A DNA stretch of 64,000 nucleotides from Solimonas marina (GCF_012241385.1 NZ_JAAVXB010000016.1:1-64000), one strand, 5' to 3'; counted from the stretch's first letter, positions 42,849-52,467 are shown. The notes: generated by a model from the letters alone, not told the origin. Numbers and translations: made by a program.

Positions 42849-43852
42849 AGCGCCGGCATCTGCGACTCAAAGCGGGATTCGTGGCTTGTGCGGCCGTCGC
42901 CGCAATGGCTTGTGCGCTGCCGACGGCGGGCGCGGAGGAATCGGTGTCTGCCGGCAGTGCGCAGCCGGCGAAGCCGATCCCGGCCCTGCTCGTGGCCCAT
43001 CCGGAGCGGTCCGTGATGTTCGACGTCAAGCGGACCGGCAGCCATTTCGTGGCGGTCGGCGCGCATGGGGTGATCCTGCGCTCGGCGGACGGCGAGCGCT
43101 GGCAGCAGATCGCCAGCCCCGTCGACACCGCGCTTACATGGGTTTCATTTGCCGGCGGATCGGACGGCTGGGCGGTCGGTCACGACGCGGTGATTCTTCA
43201 TACCGCGGACGGAGGGGACAGCTGGTCGCTGCAGAATTTCCAGCCGTCGCTGGATTCGCCGATCTTTTCCGTCGTGGCCCTGGACGCGAAGACCGCGATC
43301 GCCGTCGGTGCATTCGGTCTCCTCAAGCGGACGGCCGACGGCGGCGAACACTGGTCGGATGTCGAGGCGCCGGAGCTCACGACCGGCAAATATCACCTGT
43401 TCGCCGTCACGCGCCTTCGCGACGGAAAACTGTTCGCGGTCGGCGAAGCCGGGCTCATGGGGGTATCGGACGACACCGGACAGAGCTGGAAGAAGCTGGA
43501 TGCGATCTACGATGGTCCGCTCTTCGGCGTATTGCCGTGGCGAGAGCATGGCGCTGTCGCTTACGGTCTGCTGGGCAATATCTATATGACCGACGACGTC
43601 GTCTCGGGCCCATGGAAAAAGCTGGACGGTGGCCCGGAATCCTCGATCTTCGGCGGCATGACGCTCGACGACGGAGGCGTGCTGCTGGTCGGCGCAAACG
43701 GAACCGAGATTCACATTGCCGCGGACGGGCATCTGCTCGACGGCACGGCGCACGGCCAGTCCGACGGGTCGGGGACGTGGACGTCCGTCGCTGCAACGCC
43801 GTCCGGTCTCGTACTGGCGGGCGAGCCGGGTCTTGTCGATCAGAAGGAATAG
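42845..43852 (+). CDS. YCF48-like (photosynthesis system II assembly factor-like) beta-propeller protein
   Basis: The 335-residue protein has a signal peptide (FVACAAVAAMACALPTAGAEE) and a repetitive beta-propeller of the YCF48/BNR type: GAHGVILRSADGERWQQIAS, GWAVGHDAVILHTADGGDSW, AFGLLKRTADGGEHW, GEAGLMGVSDDTGQSWKKLD. The ATG overlaps the RND stop as ATGA, so it is translationally coupled and likely assembles with the transporter. YCF48-like proteins are frequent partners of RND exporters together with DUF1302/DUF1329. Role assumed: periplasmic assembly or accessory factor. Confidence 0.85.
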   Translation: MKRRHLRLKAGFVACAAVAAMACALPTAGAEESVSAGSAQPAKPIPALLVAHPERSVMFDVKRTGSHFVAVGAHGVILRSADGERWQQIASPVDTALTWVSFAGGSDGWAVGHDAVILHTADGGDSWSLQNFQPSLDSPIFSVVALDAKTAIAVGAFGLLKRTADGGEHWSDVEAPELTTGKYHLFAVTRLRDGKLFAVGEAGLMGVSDDTGQSWKKLDAIYDGPLFGVLPWREHGAVAYGLLGNIYMTDDVVSGPWKKLDGGPESSIFGGMTLDDGGVLLVGANGTEIHIAADGHLLDGTAHGQSDGSGTWTSVAATPSGLVLAGEPGLVDQKE

Positions 43853-44065
43853 CTTTCGTCGCAGGCGGCATGAGCGTTTGCGGTGTCGCCCGAGCCTTTC
43901 ATGCGCCGGCGGATGGCTTGAAGCGAATGGCAACGTCGGCGCGATGCGCGGTTCGTGGAAGCATGGCGCGGCAGGTATCCGCGCAGTTCGAGACTTGTCG
44001 GGCTGCTGCTGTCCCGGATATCGGGAATCTGTGCGGGAAGCCGCCGATGGCGGTGCGGAGGATCG

Positions 44066-44227
44066 ATGAATTTTTACAGGCGCATCGCCGGGAGCCGCGT
44101 CTATCTGCTGGTTCTCATGGACCTGGAGATACAACGGGCGCAGGATCGGGGGACGTGTTCCAGAATGGGACAGCGATCGCGTCAGCTGCGCGACGACAGA
44201 AGCGTCAACGGCGGAAGCGGAGCCTGA
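44066..44227 (+). CDS. Possible small ORF (53 aa) between YCF48-like and GMC genes
   Basis: An ATG at 44066 follows GGAGGA at good spacing. The translation MNFYRRIAGSRVYLLVLMDL is partly hydrophobic and then becomes polar (QRAQDRGTCSRMGQRSRQLR) to a stop at 44225. There is no homology I can name. The 438-bp gap (43853-44291) holds no larger credible gene. It may be a small membrane peptide or chance. Confidence 0.25.
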   Translation: MNFYRRIAGSRVYLLVLMDLEIQRAQDRGTCSRMGQRSRQLRDDRSVNGGSGA

Positions 44228-44291
44228 TCCGCCCGACGACGGGACGGCGCGGGCCGTGTCGCACGGCGTGGGGAAATCGAGGAGAAATGTG

Positions 44292-45962
44292 ATGAGTCAG
44301 ACGCTGGAAAAGGAATACGACTACGTCGTGATTGGCGGCGGCTCGGCCGGGTGCGTGATGGCAAGCCGTCTGACGGAGACCCCTGAGACTTCGGTCTGCC
44401 TGCTGGAGTCGGGCGGGAGCGGCGACAACGTGTTCGTCAACGTTCCTGTCTGCACGGTCGCGATGATGCCCACGAAAATCGGCAATTGGGCCTTCGAGAC
44501 GCAGCCGCAGGCCGGCCTCAACGGGCGTCGGGGCTATCAGCCGCGCGGGAAGAATCTCGGTGGTTCGTCTGCGATGAACGCGATGGTCTACATCCGCGGT
44601 CATCAGTCGGACTACGATCGCTGGAGCGCGCTGGGAAATGCCGGCTGGTCGTATCGGGAGGTGCTGCCGTACTTCATTCGAAACGAAGGCAACGAGCGGA
44701 TTCGCAATCGATGGCATGGCAATGAGGGGCCCCTGAACGTCGCCGATGTATGTACCGACAATCCGGTCCACGCTCGTTATCTGGAAGCGGCTCGACAGGT
44801 CGGGTTCCGGATCACCGACGATTTCAACGGCGCCGACCAGGAGGGTGTCGGTATCTACCAGGTGACCCAGAAGGATGGGCGGCGGTGCAGCGCGGCGCGC
44901 GCCTACCTGTTTCCGCATCTGGGCAGGCGGCGGAACCTGGCGGCCTTCACCGGCGCGCACACGCAGAAAATTCTCTTCGAAGGCCGTCGTGCGATCGGCG
45001 TCTCGGTCCGGCTGAACGGCGTCGAACACGTGGTTCGGGCACGGCGCGAGGTGATCGTCTCGGCCGGTGCCTTCCAGTCGCCGCAACTCCTGATGCTTTC
45101 CGGTATCGGCGATCGTGAAGAATTGCAGCGTCACGGCATTCCCGTGGTGCACCATCTGCCGGGTGTCGGCCGGAACCTCCAGGATCATCCGGACTTCGTC
45201 TTCGGGTATCGAAGCACGTATCGCTATGCGATGGGTCTTTCGTTGATGGGCGCGCTGAGGATGATTCGCGAATTCTTCCGGTTCCGGCGTGCGGGCCGCG
45301 GTGCCTTTTCGTCCAATTTCGCGGAAGGCGGCGGTTTCCTGAAGACCCGGCCGGAACTGCCGGCGCCCGACGTGCAGTTGCATTTCGTCGTCGCGCTCGT
45401 CGACGACCATGCGCGCAAACTGCATCTCGGGCACGGCATCTCGTGTCACGTCTGCCTGCTGAGGCCGCGCAGCACCGGCAGCGTCCGCCTGCGTTCGGCC
45501 GACGCTGCCGACGCGCCGCTGATCGATCCGGCGTTCCTGAAGGATCCCCGTGATCTGCAGGATCTGGTGGAAGGATTCAAGCTGACGCGCAGGCTGATGG
45601 AAGCGCCCGCGCTGTCCGGCGTCGTCGGCAAGGATCTGTTCACCGCCGGCGTGAAGACCGACCAGCAGATCGCCGACGTGATCCGCGCCCGGGCCGATTC
45701 CGTCTATCACCCGGTCGGTACCTGCAAGATGGGGATCGACGAGATGGCGGTCGTCGATCCGCAGCTGCGCGTCCACGGTTGCGAGGCGCTGCGCGTCGTC
45801 GACGCTTCGATCATGCCGACGCTCATCGGCGGCAACACCAATGCTCCCGCGATGATGATCGCCGAAAAAGCGGTCGACATGATCCTGGGGCGGATGCCGG
45901 TGGCCGCGGAGGCGCCGTCGCCGGTCGCGGAATCGTGCGAGCTCGGAGCGGCGACCGCCTGA
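44292..45962 (+). CDS. GMC-family FAD-dependent alcohol dehydrogenase
   Basis: The 556-residue protein has the GMC layout: FAD-binding YDYVVIGGGSAGCVMASRLTE at residues 8-28, the GMC signature region QPRGKNLGGSSAMNAMVYIRG near 84, the second signature AGAFQSPQLLMLSGIGD near 257, and the active-site end SVYHPVGTCKMG near 475 (His) and IGGNTNAPAMMIAEKA near 520 (Asn). Length and sequence fit AlkJ/choline-dehydrogenase-type enzymes. Start at ATG 44292 follows GAGGAGAAAT; an upstream extension lacks family sequence. It would oxidise the alkanol produced by AlkB to the aldehyde. It is the last gene of the cluster, followed by a terminator. Confidence 0.9.
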   Translation: MSQTLEKEYDYVVIGGGSAGCVMASRLTETPETSVCLLESGGSGDNVFVNVPVCTVAMMPTKIGNWAFETQPQAGLNGRRGYQPRGKNLGGSSAMNAMVYIRGHQSDYDRWSALGNAGWSYREVLPYFIRNEGNERIRNRWHGNEGPLNVADVCTDNPVHARYLEAARQVGFRITDDFNGADQEGVGIYQVTQKDGRRCSAARAYLFPHLGRRRNLAAFTGAHTQKILFEGRRAIGVSVRLNGVEHVVRARREVIVSAGAFQSPQLLMLSGIGDREELQRHGIPVVHHLPGVGRNLQDHPDFVFGYRSTYRYAMGLSLMGALRMIREFFRFRRAGRGAFSSNFAEGGGFLKTRPELPAPDVQLHFVVALVDDHARKLHLGHGISCHVCLLRPRSTGSVRLRSADAADAPLIDPAFLKDPRDLQDLVEGFKLTRRLMEAPALSGVVGKDLFTAGVKTDQQIADVIRARADSVYHPVGTCKMGIDEMAVVDPQLRVHGCEALRVVDASIMPTLIGGNTNAPAMMIAEKAVDMILGRMPVAAEAPSPVAESCELGAATA

Positions 45963-46088
45963 ACCGGTTCGCACGCGCATCTGCGGGAGCGTCATTGAGA
46001 GGCATGGAGCGTCAAACACTGGAAGCACTCCGCGTCCAATCCGGGACAGGCTCGTGTCTCCCGCCCTCTCCTTGGTGGGAGGGCGTTC

Positions 46089-46118
46089 GTCCCCGGATCA
46101 CATCCGGGGACCTTTTTC
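46089..46118 (+). terminator. Rho-independent terminator of the hydrocarbon cluster
   Basis: A perfect 10-bp stem GTCCCCGGAT/ATCCGGGGAC (46089-46098, 46102-46111) with a 3-nt loop is followed by CTTTTTC on the plus strand, 127 bp after the GMC gene. Confidence 0.9.
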
Positions 46119-46185
46119 TGTCGGGCGCAACAAAATGAATCGACCGCCCGCCCCGCAGCGGAGCGCGGGCAGGTCCGGAAGGCGG

Positions 46186-47853
46186 CTACCGGGTTCCCGC
46201 TGACCGCTTCCGTTGCTCGGGCTTCGCCTGCCGCTGCGGTCCTCTCTCGATGGGCGCCGAGATTTGCGCGATGAGCTTGCGTGCCGCTTCGACGTAGGGA
46301 CGCAGCGAGGGATCCGAGGCGTCGGCCTTGTCGACGAAGAGGGTCAGTGTGTCGAAAGACTTCGAGCGATTTCCGCTTTCCCACAGCGCGACGGCTTTCA
46401 GATACAGGCCGAAGGTCCAGCCCGCATCCTCCTGCAGCAGGCCGTTCACCAATTGCAGGGCGCGCACCGGGTCGCGATGGCCGAACGTGACGATCCCTGC
46501 CAGCATGCGGCGATCCGCCTGAAGGTTTCGTGCGTTGCCGGCGTCGAGCTTGATGACGGCCTGGAGCTGCTCCTCGGCCCTGGCCGGCTCACGCTTGAGC
46601 GCATATGCATTGGCCAGATCGATATGGGCGTCGCGGTTGTCGCCATCCAGCGAAAGCGCGTGTCGCAGGTCACTGATCCCGAGATCGGCGCCGGCGGCGC
46701 CGAAGACGCGTGTCCAGGAAAATCCGCGGTTGATCCAGGCATCGATCTCGCCGGGGTCGAAGCGCGCCACCTGCGACCAGTATGCGAGCGACGCGGCGGG
46801 TTCTTTCCGCCACGTGGTTCTGGCAATTCTTTCCGCATAGGAAACGTCCGGCCCGAGCCGGAAGGCGCGTTCGAGGACGGGCAGAAGCCGTTGCCGCGTC
46901 GCGTCGTCGCTGCCGCGCATCCGTTCGTATGCCGCGTATCCGACCGGGTAGGAGCGCACCCGGGCGAGCAGCGGATTGTCTCGGACATGCAGATTGGCGA
47001 GCCGGGCAATGGCGCGCAGCTGCTTGATCGAGCCGCCCCATTTGGGCTGGGCACTGTAAGAGAGTGCCAGATAGACGGTGCAGTTGCGCGGCGCGATCTC
47101 CAGGGCGGACTGCACCGCCGCAGCTCCCTGTTCCCGGAAGTCACCGTCCAGCTGTGCGGCATTCATCAGGCCGACGTAGGTCGAAATCATCTTCGGCTGG
47201 CGCGATGCGACGGTACTCAGGTCGGAGACGGCGAGCTTCAGATTTTCCCGCATGCCGCGCATCTGCGCATCGGACATGTTGCGTGCCCAGCCCGTGCCGC
47301 GAGCTTTTTCTGCGAGGCCCAGATAGGCGAAGCCGCGGGCGGCGAGGGCGTATGGGCTGTCCGGGGTCCGCTTCAGCCATTCCTGCGCCGCGGTCAGGCC
47401 GCGCCCGTCGGCGGATTCGACGGAGCGGTACGAGAAGATCGTCCGATCGCGCTGAAAGGGATCGCGTGCGATGGCGGCCACCATGCCGGCAAACCGCGCG
47501 TCCAGATCGCCAGCCTGGCCGGCCTTCAGCGCAGCCTCGATGGCGGCCAGCTTCGGCGTGCTGTCGTCATGGATCTGCTCGCAATAGGCCTTCGCCAGTC
47601 CGTCCGGCCACATCGACTTCAGCGGCGGCGGGTGCGCAATGCACCGCGCCAGCGCGTCCGGCTGCTGCTCGGCAGCAACGATTCGCTCGATGTGATAACG
47701 CCACTGCGACGGAATCCGCGAATAATCAAGCGTCGTCGTCGGTGCCTGTGCTTCCGTCCGCATGGCGCACAGACACAGGACGGCAGACAGCAGGATCGAC
47801 GCCCGGTGAAGAGAGCGGTGCCCGATCGGGCGGCCACGTGGCTTGAGGCTCAT
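46186..47853 (-). CDS. Secreted TPR-type protein (DUF4034-like)
   Basis: The 555-residue protein from ATG 47853 carries a signal peptide (ASILLSAVLCLCAMRTEAQA). The first part (about 110-330) includes FSYRSVESADGRGLTAAQEW and AARGFAYLGLAEKARGTGWA, resembling DUF4034; the remainder is TPR-like helices (ARFDPGEIDAWINRGFSWTR, HIDLANAYALKREPARAEEQ, YLKAVALWESGNRSKSFDTL). Upstream in-frame ATGs give up to 19 more residues. The role is probably a periplasmic or envelope protein-interaction scaffold. It is convergent with the GMC gene and transcribed alone. Confidence 0.7.
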   Translation of the reverse strand: MSLKPRGRPIGHRSLHRASILLSAVLCLCAMRTEAQAPTTTLDYSRIPSQWRYHIERIVAAEQQPDALARCIAHPPPLKSMWPDGLAKAYCEQIHDDSTPKLAAIEAALKAGQAGDLDARFAGMVAAIARDPFQRDRTIFSYRSVESADGRGLTAAQEWLKRTPDSPYALAARGFAYLGLAEKARGTGWARNMSDAQMRGMRENLKLAVSDLSTVASRQPKMISTYVGLMNAAQLDGDFREQGAAAVQSALEIAPRNCTVYLALSYSAQPKWGGSIKQLRAIARLANLHVRDNPLLARVRSYPVGYAAYERMRGSDDATRQRLLPVLERAFRLGPDVSYAERIARTTWRKEPAASLAYWSQVARFDPGEIDAWINRGFSWTRVFGAAGADLGISDLRHALSLDGDNRDAHIDLANAYALKREPARAEEQLQAVIKLDAGNARNLQADRRMLAGIVTFGHRDPVRALQLVNGLLQEDAGWTFGLYLKAVALWESGNRSKSFDTLTLFVDKADASDPSLRPYVEAARKLIAQISAPIERGPQRQAKPEQRKRSAGTR

Positions 47854-47910
47854 CACGATCACCATGGGCGACAAGAGGCACGAAGCGCGCCAAGCATCGA
47901 TTTGCTGCAT

Positions 47911-48798
47911 CGGCGGCGGCCCGAGCGGCAGTGCCGATATGCGCGGATGCGCTTGCGCGGGAGAACTTCGGTCACCCGAACCGACGGCGCGGGTTTGATG
48001 CCACTATCGGCCCCATTTCGCCGATCCGGCGAAGGATGCGGGCGGACGGACCGTCTTGCACAATCACCGGCTGCCGCCGCCACGCTCCCTGCTGACCTTG
48101 GCGCCGGCATCCTGCGCGAGATTGTCGATCATGATCATCAAGGCACGCCGCGTCGTGTCGACGTCGGCAGCCGACAAGCTCCGGAGAGCAATGGTGTTGT
48201 CGATTCGGGGGAAGCCCATCGTTCTTCGCAGGGATAAAGTGAAGTCGCTGCGATAGCGATTCGGACGTCGCTGTTACCTTCGACTTCGGGCGCGAAATGG
48301 GTGCAGCGCTTGCCGCATGCCGAACCGGCCACCATGTGCGGAGCCGGCTACGCTGCGAGTCTCACGCCCGGCTCCGGCCAATAATGAAGCGCTGGCGCGC
48401 TTTCTGGCGGCACTGGAGCGTTAAGTGATGCTCTGGGGCGCTGAATTTCATTCGGCACCCCCAAAATTGGGGTTGAGGCTTCGCTCCCCGATCCTGGACG
48501 CTATGCCCGGACACGCCGCAACGCCGGGACGCGACGCCGGATGTCCGAGGAACTCGACCCGCCACACACGGGGTTTGGTAACGGGAGACGCCCCTGCGCA
48601 ACCGAGGAGCCGGTTCATGCAGCGGACGTACTGTTCAAGACGTTTCGCGCGCAGCGGCGGCCGGATCTGAAATCCACACCTCCGACGGCGGGTGTCCCGG
48701 CTCGAGCAGGCCGATGTTGCCGGCACCTCGCTTGCCGATGCGACGCTGGCATTGGTCCCGGATGGGTCGAGACATGACACTGTCTTCGGGGTTCATCA
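47911..48798. other. Long intergenic region, no gene supported
   Basis: Nearly 900 bp contain only short competing frames on both strands, none with family sequence, a ribosome site or codon bias. The text CATGATCATCAAGG near 48130 and repeated GCCGGGACGCGACGCCGG near 48524 are the only local features noted. It may hold decayed DNA or regulatory sequence for the adjacent divergent genes. Confidence 0.4.
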
Positions 48799-49620
48799 AT
48801 GAGATTCTGGGTTGCACCGTTTCTGCTGCTGGCGGCGCCGCTGGCGCAGGCTGACGATTCCATTCTGCGTGTCGACTGCATGGAGCAGACCGAGGGGGCC
48901 AAGGTCTACCTCGACGACGAATACCGCTTCGACTGCTCGGACTATCGCAAGGAGCCGATCGGGGTGGCGGCCGGGACGCACACGCTGCGCGTGGTCAAGC
49001 CGATCGACGATGAACACGAACAGATCTTCACACAGACGCTGACGCTCGCTACCGGCGTGCCGCAGCGCGTGCGCGTGACGCTGCCGGCGGCGACGCTGAC
49101 CGCCTACGGCGTTGAAATGAAGCAGAAGCGCGAGGAAGCGGCGCGCCTTGCGCAGGAGCAGGAGCGCCAGCGCAAGCTCCAGCTTGCGGTCGAGTCCGAT
49201 CAGAACAAAGCCGCCAGCGGTGACATCGGCGCCATGCGCAGCCTGGCCAGCCGCTACACCGACGGTAACGGCGTCGCTGCCGATGCAGAGCTGGCCAAGC
49301 AGTGGCAGCAGAAGGCCGATGCCGCGCAGAAGGAGAAGGACCGTCAGAAGAAGCTCGCCGCGCTGCAGCAGCGGCTCGACGAAAACGATTACTTTCACTA
49401 CGTGCGCCTGACGCCGTGGATGCTGGAGAACCGGCTCACCGAAGGGGCTTCGACCTATGTCACGTTGCTGCCGTTCGCGACGGTCATGGATCTGATCAGC
49501 GTGCCGACCGTCTACAGCACGCGTCGCGATATCTACAAGAACATGGAAGAGCTGGAGACGCATGCCGCGCGGTGGGCCAATCCATCGGCGCTGGTCGGCA
49601 AAGCCTACGCCGACAAGTGA
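48799..49620 (+). CDS. Secreted protein with PEGA-like and Sel1-like segments
   Basis: The 273-residue protein starts with a signal peptide (MRFWVAPFLLLAAPLAQADD). Residues 25-100 look like a PEGA-type beta domain (GAKVYLDDEYRFDCSDYRK, GTHTLRVVKPIDDEHEQIF, PQRVRVTLPAATLTAYGVEM). A coiled coil follows (KREEAARLAQEQERQRKLQL), then one Sel1/TPR-like repeat (GDIGAMRSLASRYTDGNGV, AELAKQWQQKADAAQKEK). The end (DENDYFHYVRLTPWMLENRL) is unknown. It opens a three-gene operon of secreted proteins with 19-bp spacing to the next gene. Confidence 0.65.
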   Translation: MRFWVAPFLLLAAPLAQADDSILRVDCMEQTEGAKVYLDDEYRFDCSDYRKEPIGVAAGTHTLRVVKPIDDEHEQIFTQTLTLATGVPQRVRVTLPAATLTAYGVEMKQKREEAARLAQEQERQRKLQLAVESDQNKAASGDIGAMRSLASRYTDGNGVAADAELAKQWQQKADAAQKEKDRQKKLAALQQRLDENDYFHYVRLTPWMLENRLTEGASTYVTLLPFATVMDLISVPTVYSTRRDIYKNMEELETHAARWANPSALVGKAYADK

Positions 49621-49639
49621 CGCGCGGGGCGGTATCGTG

Positions 49640-51313
49640 ATGCGCCGCTTCGCCGGCCTCCTGGCCTTATTGGCATTGGCCGGATGTTCGACCTGGCAGC
49701 CAGCGGCGGCGCCATCGCGCGCCGTTGCGGGCTGTGCCTCGGCGGCAGAACTGTTGGCATGGCCGGCCACGCCGGATGGCATGCGTGTGCTGCTGCAGCC
49801 GCAGGCACGTGCCTGCTCATCGTCGGCGCCAGCAGGGGCGAGCATGGCTGCTGACGAACAAGCCGATCGGCTCTACGCGGCTATCATGCAGGTCGATGCG
49901 CTACAGCCGGACGCACGCTTCGATCAGGTCGAGCAACTCGTCGCCGGTGATGCGCCGCACGATCGCGCCGCCTATGCGCGCGAACTTGCCGGCTTTCTGA
50001 GCGTGGCGGACTACCCGTGCCGGCATCCGGCGTATGCGTACTACTTCGCTCAGCGCTACGGCAGCAGCGTCAGCTATGGTGCGTGCAGCGACAGCGTCCC
50101 GTTCTTCCTGTTTGATCGCAAGCAGGGTGGGCGGCTGGTGCATATCCGTCCGGACCACGTCAGCAGCATTCACGTGATGTTCTCGTCCGGCGGCGACAGC
50201 CTGGCGTCGCGTTTTGGCCATGTGTCGCTGCGCTTGATCGTCTGTCCGGACGGGCCGGTCACGGCCGAACGCTGCGAGCGCAATCTGTTCGAGCACGTGG
50301 TGCTCGGCTACATGGCGCGTGTCGATGGCCTGCAGATCAACCCGCTCAAGGGCATGGTCGGCGGCTATGCCGCACGTCTGCAAGGCATGAGCTTCATGGA
50401 GGCGTATCGCGCCAACACATTGCTGGACGACCGCAATCTGTATTCCGTGCCGTTGAAGATGGATCATGCGCAGGTCGAACAGATCGTTCGCGAGCTGTCC
50501 GAAGTGCACTGGCGCTATCGGGGCGACTACCGGTTCTTCACCAACAACTGCGCGACGCTGCTGCAGGACGCGTTGGCTCAGATGGTGGCCGGCTACGCCA
50601 GCGACGACGAGTTGGCGCGCGGCTATCTGCGCCCCGACACCTTCTTTGCCGCGCTGCGCCACAGCCCGCTGGTCGACGCACGCTGGCTCGACAAGCCGGC
50701 CGAAGCCGAGGCGCGCGGCTATTACTTTCCGAGCAACCGACCGTACTACCGGCAGGCGCGTGAGCTGATTGCGGCGGCGTCGCAGGATTCGCCAGCGGCG
50801 ACGCTCGACCAATATGCCTCGACACCGGCCAAACTGCGGCTACAGAACATTCTTTCCGATGTGCGTCTAAAGGAGGCGTTCGCCAAGGACGCCCATGTAC
50901 TCGACGCGCAGATACTGCTCGAGGAGTACACGCTGATGCAGCTGCAGAGCATGCTGACGCAGCGCACGATCGAGCTGCTGTCCAGGCATGACGTCGTCGC
51001 CGGGCTGTCGGACCTGGCGGCGGATTTAGGGCCGGCGCCGGAACGTGAATTCTTCACGCAGTGCTATCTCGAACCGCTGGCAGCGTTGCATCGGCAGCTG
51101 CCACGCGCCGACGGCATTCCGGACGACGCTTTTCTCGACGCGCACTACCGGCAGGCCGTCGACTGCAATGACATCGGTGAGCGCCTGAAAGTGTCCGGCT
51201 TGGTCGCTGCGCGCATGCAGCAGATCGAGCCGGGCTTTATCGCCTTGCGTGACATCGGTCGCCAGATCGATCTGACGCTGGCCAATATCTCGATGCTCAA
51301 GGGGTTGATGTGA
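49640..51313 (+). CDS. DUF4105 (Lnb-like) lipoprotein
   Basis: The 557-residue protein has a lipoprotein signal with lipobox (RFAGLLALLALAGCSTW, Cys after LAG). The DUF4105 domain, related to Lnb-type lipoprotein N-acyltransferases, runs at about 170-330: HVSSIHVMFSSGGDSLASRF, GHVSLRLIVCPDG, INPLKGMVGGYAARLQGMSF, YSVPLKMDHAQVEQIVREL, YRFFTNNCATLLQDALAQMV; the His of FGH and the Cys of NNC resemble an NlpC/P60-type catalytic pair. The frame is open upstream to 49562, but that lies inside the previous gene. Its stop overlaps the next start. It may acylate or otherwise modify envelope substrates. Confidence 0.8.
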   Translation: MRRFAGLLALLALAGCSTWQPAAAPSRAVAGCASAAELLAWPATPDGMRVLLQPQARACSSSAPAGASMAADEQADRLYAAIMQVDALQPDARFDQVEQLVAGDAPHDRAAYARELAGFLSVADYPCRHPAYAYYFAQRYGSSVSYGACSDSVPFFLFDRKQGGRLVHIRPDHVSSIHVMFSSGGDSLASRFGHVSLRLIVCPDGPVTAERCERNLFEHVVLGYMARVDGLQINPLKGMVGGYAARLQGMSFMEAYRANTLLDDRNLYSVPLKMDHAQVEQIVRELSEVHWRYRGDYRFFTNNCATLLQDALAQMVAGYASDDELARGYLRPDTFFAALRHSPLVDARWLDKPAEAEARGYYFPSNRPYYRQARELIAAASQDSPAATLDQYASTPAKLRLQNILSDVRLKEAFAKDAHVLDAQILLEEYTLMQLQSMLTQRTIELLSRHDVVAGLSDLAADLGPAPEREFFTQCYLEPLAALHRQLPRADGIPDDAFLDAHYRQAVDCNDIGERLKVSGLVAARMQQIEPGFIALRDIGRQIDLTLANISMLKGLM

Positions 51314-52467
51314 ACGCAAGGACGATGTTTTCTGTGGCGCTGGTCGCAGCCACGCTGGCTGTGCATGCCGCGCTCGCCGACACCGAGCCCGCCACTGCCG
51401 AACCGCAGGCCCAGGACGGGCAGCAGAACATGCTGCAACTGCTCGACCAGCTCGATCAGCTCGACAAGACGGACCGCAGCGACTTCGATGCCGCGATCGA
51501 GCGTGTCTACCAGTGCTCGGACAAGGAAGATTTCAAGTGCGCCGATCAGCAGCTCAAGCGGGCCGGCGCGCTGGTCTACGACGATGCCGCCAAGCAATCG
51601 CTGGCGCAGGCGTCGAAGTATCGCAGCGAGCGGTATCAGTTCATGAAGGACGAGAAAGAGCGGGTGGCGATGCAGGAGCGCATGAGTGAGTGCTCCGACA
51701 GCTGTCCAATCTCTCGCGAATACAAGCAGTGCGTCAACGGAAACCGCTCGCCGCACAGCTGCGACGAACCGCAGCAGCAGTATCAGGGGCCGAGCACGCT
51801 GGACATGCTCAATTCCGCCCTGATCGGCATGAAGCAGAACATGGAGCAATCGTTCGCGCAGCAGCAGGCGCAGCTCAAGCAGCAACAACAGATGCTTGCC
51901 GAGCAGCGGCGTCAGCGCGAGCAGGCCCAGGAGGAGCGTCGCCGGCAGATTGAACGCCAGCGTCAGCAGCAGACCGCTGCCGCCGAACAGCAGGAAGCCG
52001 AACTCAAACGCATGCGCGAGCAGCAGGAGTTGGCGCGCCGGCGTGCTGAGGAAAAGCAGAAGCGTGAGTTGGCCGCCCGGCAGGTGCGTGAGGCCCGAGA
52101 ACGTGAGCAACAGGCGCGAGAACTCGCACGGCAGCAGCAGGAGGCCGAGAAGGAGCAGCGCAAAGCGAACTATCTGGCGCAGCTCAAACAGGGTGCCCGC
52201 TTGCGGGGCATGAGCTGTTATGGCGGAAAGTACGTTGCTGGAGCGCTGCCGAAGATTCGTCCGACCGAGGTCGAGTGTGTCGACGTGCACTTCACGGTGC
52301 AGTGTCCCAACAGCAGCACAATCGTTCACCGAGGCGTCCTGCACAATATCGTCAGCAACGGCGAGGCCAGTTGCTACGGCGATTCGGCCGAAGTGCCGAA
52401 GACGCTCGCCTGCGATGCGGAAGATTTTGTCGTTCGTGCCGCCGAGGTTACGGGGTGCCAACTCTAG
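51310..52467 (+). CDS. Secreted coiled-coil protein of unknown function
   Basis: The 385-residue protein starts at GTG 51310 overlapping the preceding stop by 4 bp (GTGA), so it is coupled. A signal peptide (MFSVALVAATLAVHAALA) is followed by a Cys-rich section (YQCSDKEDFKCADQQ, MSECSDSCPISREYKQC). Residues about 175-290 form a long Gln/Glu/Arg coiled coil (QQQQMLAEQRRQREQAQEER). The final 90 residues are a compact Cys-containing domain (MSCYGGKYVAGALPKIRPTE, VECVDVHFTVQCPNSSTIVH). No family is recognised. Context suggests it works with the DUF4105 lipoprotein and the PEGA-like protein. Confidence 0.6.
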   Translation: MNARTMFSVALVAATLAVHAALADTEPATAEPQAQDGQQNMLQLLDQLDQLDKTDRSDFDAAIERVYQCSDKEDFKCADQQLKRAGALVYDDAAKQSLAQASKYRSERYQFMKDEKERVAMQERMSECSDSCPISREYKQCVNGNRSPHSCDEPQQQYQGPSTLDMLNSALIGMKQNMEQSFAQQQAQLKQQQQMLAEQRRQREQAQEERRRQIERQRQQQTAAAEQQEAELKRMREQQELARRRAEEKQKRELAARQVREAREREQQARELARQQQEAEKEQRKANYLAQLKQGARLRGMSCYGGKYVAGALPKIRPTEVECVDVHFTVQCPNSSTIVHRGVLHNIVSNGEASCYGDSAEVPKTLACDAEDFVVRAAEVTGCQL

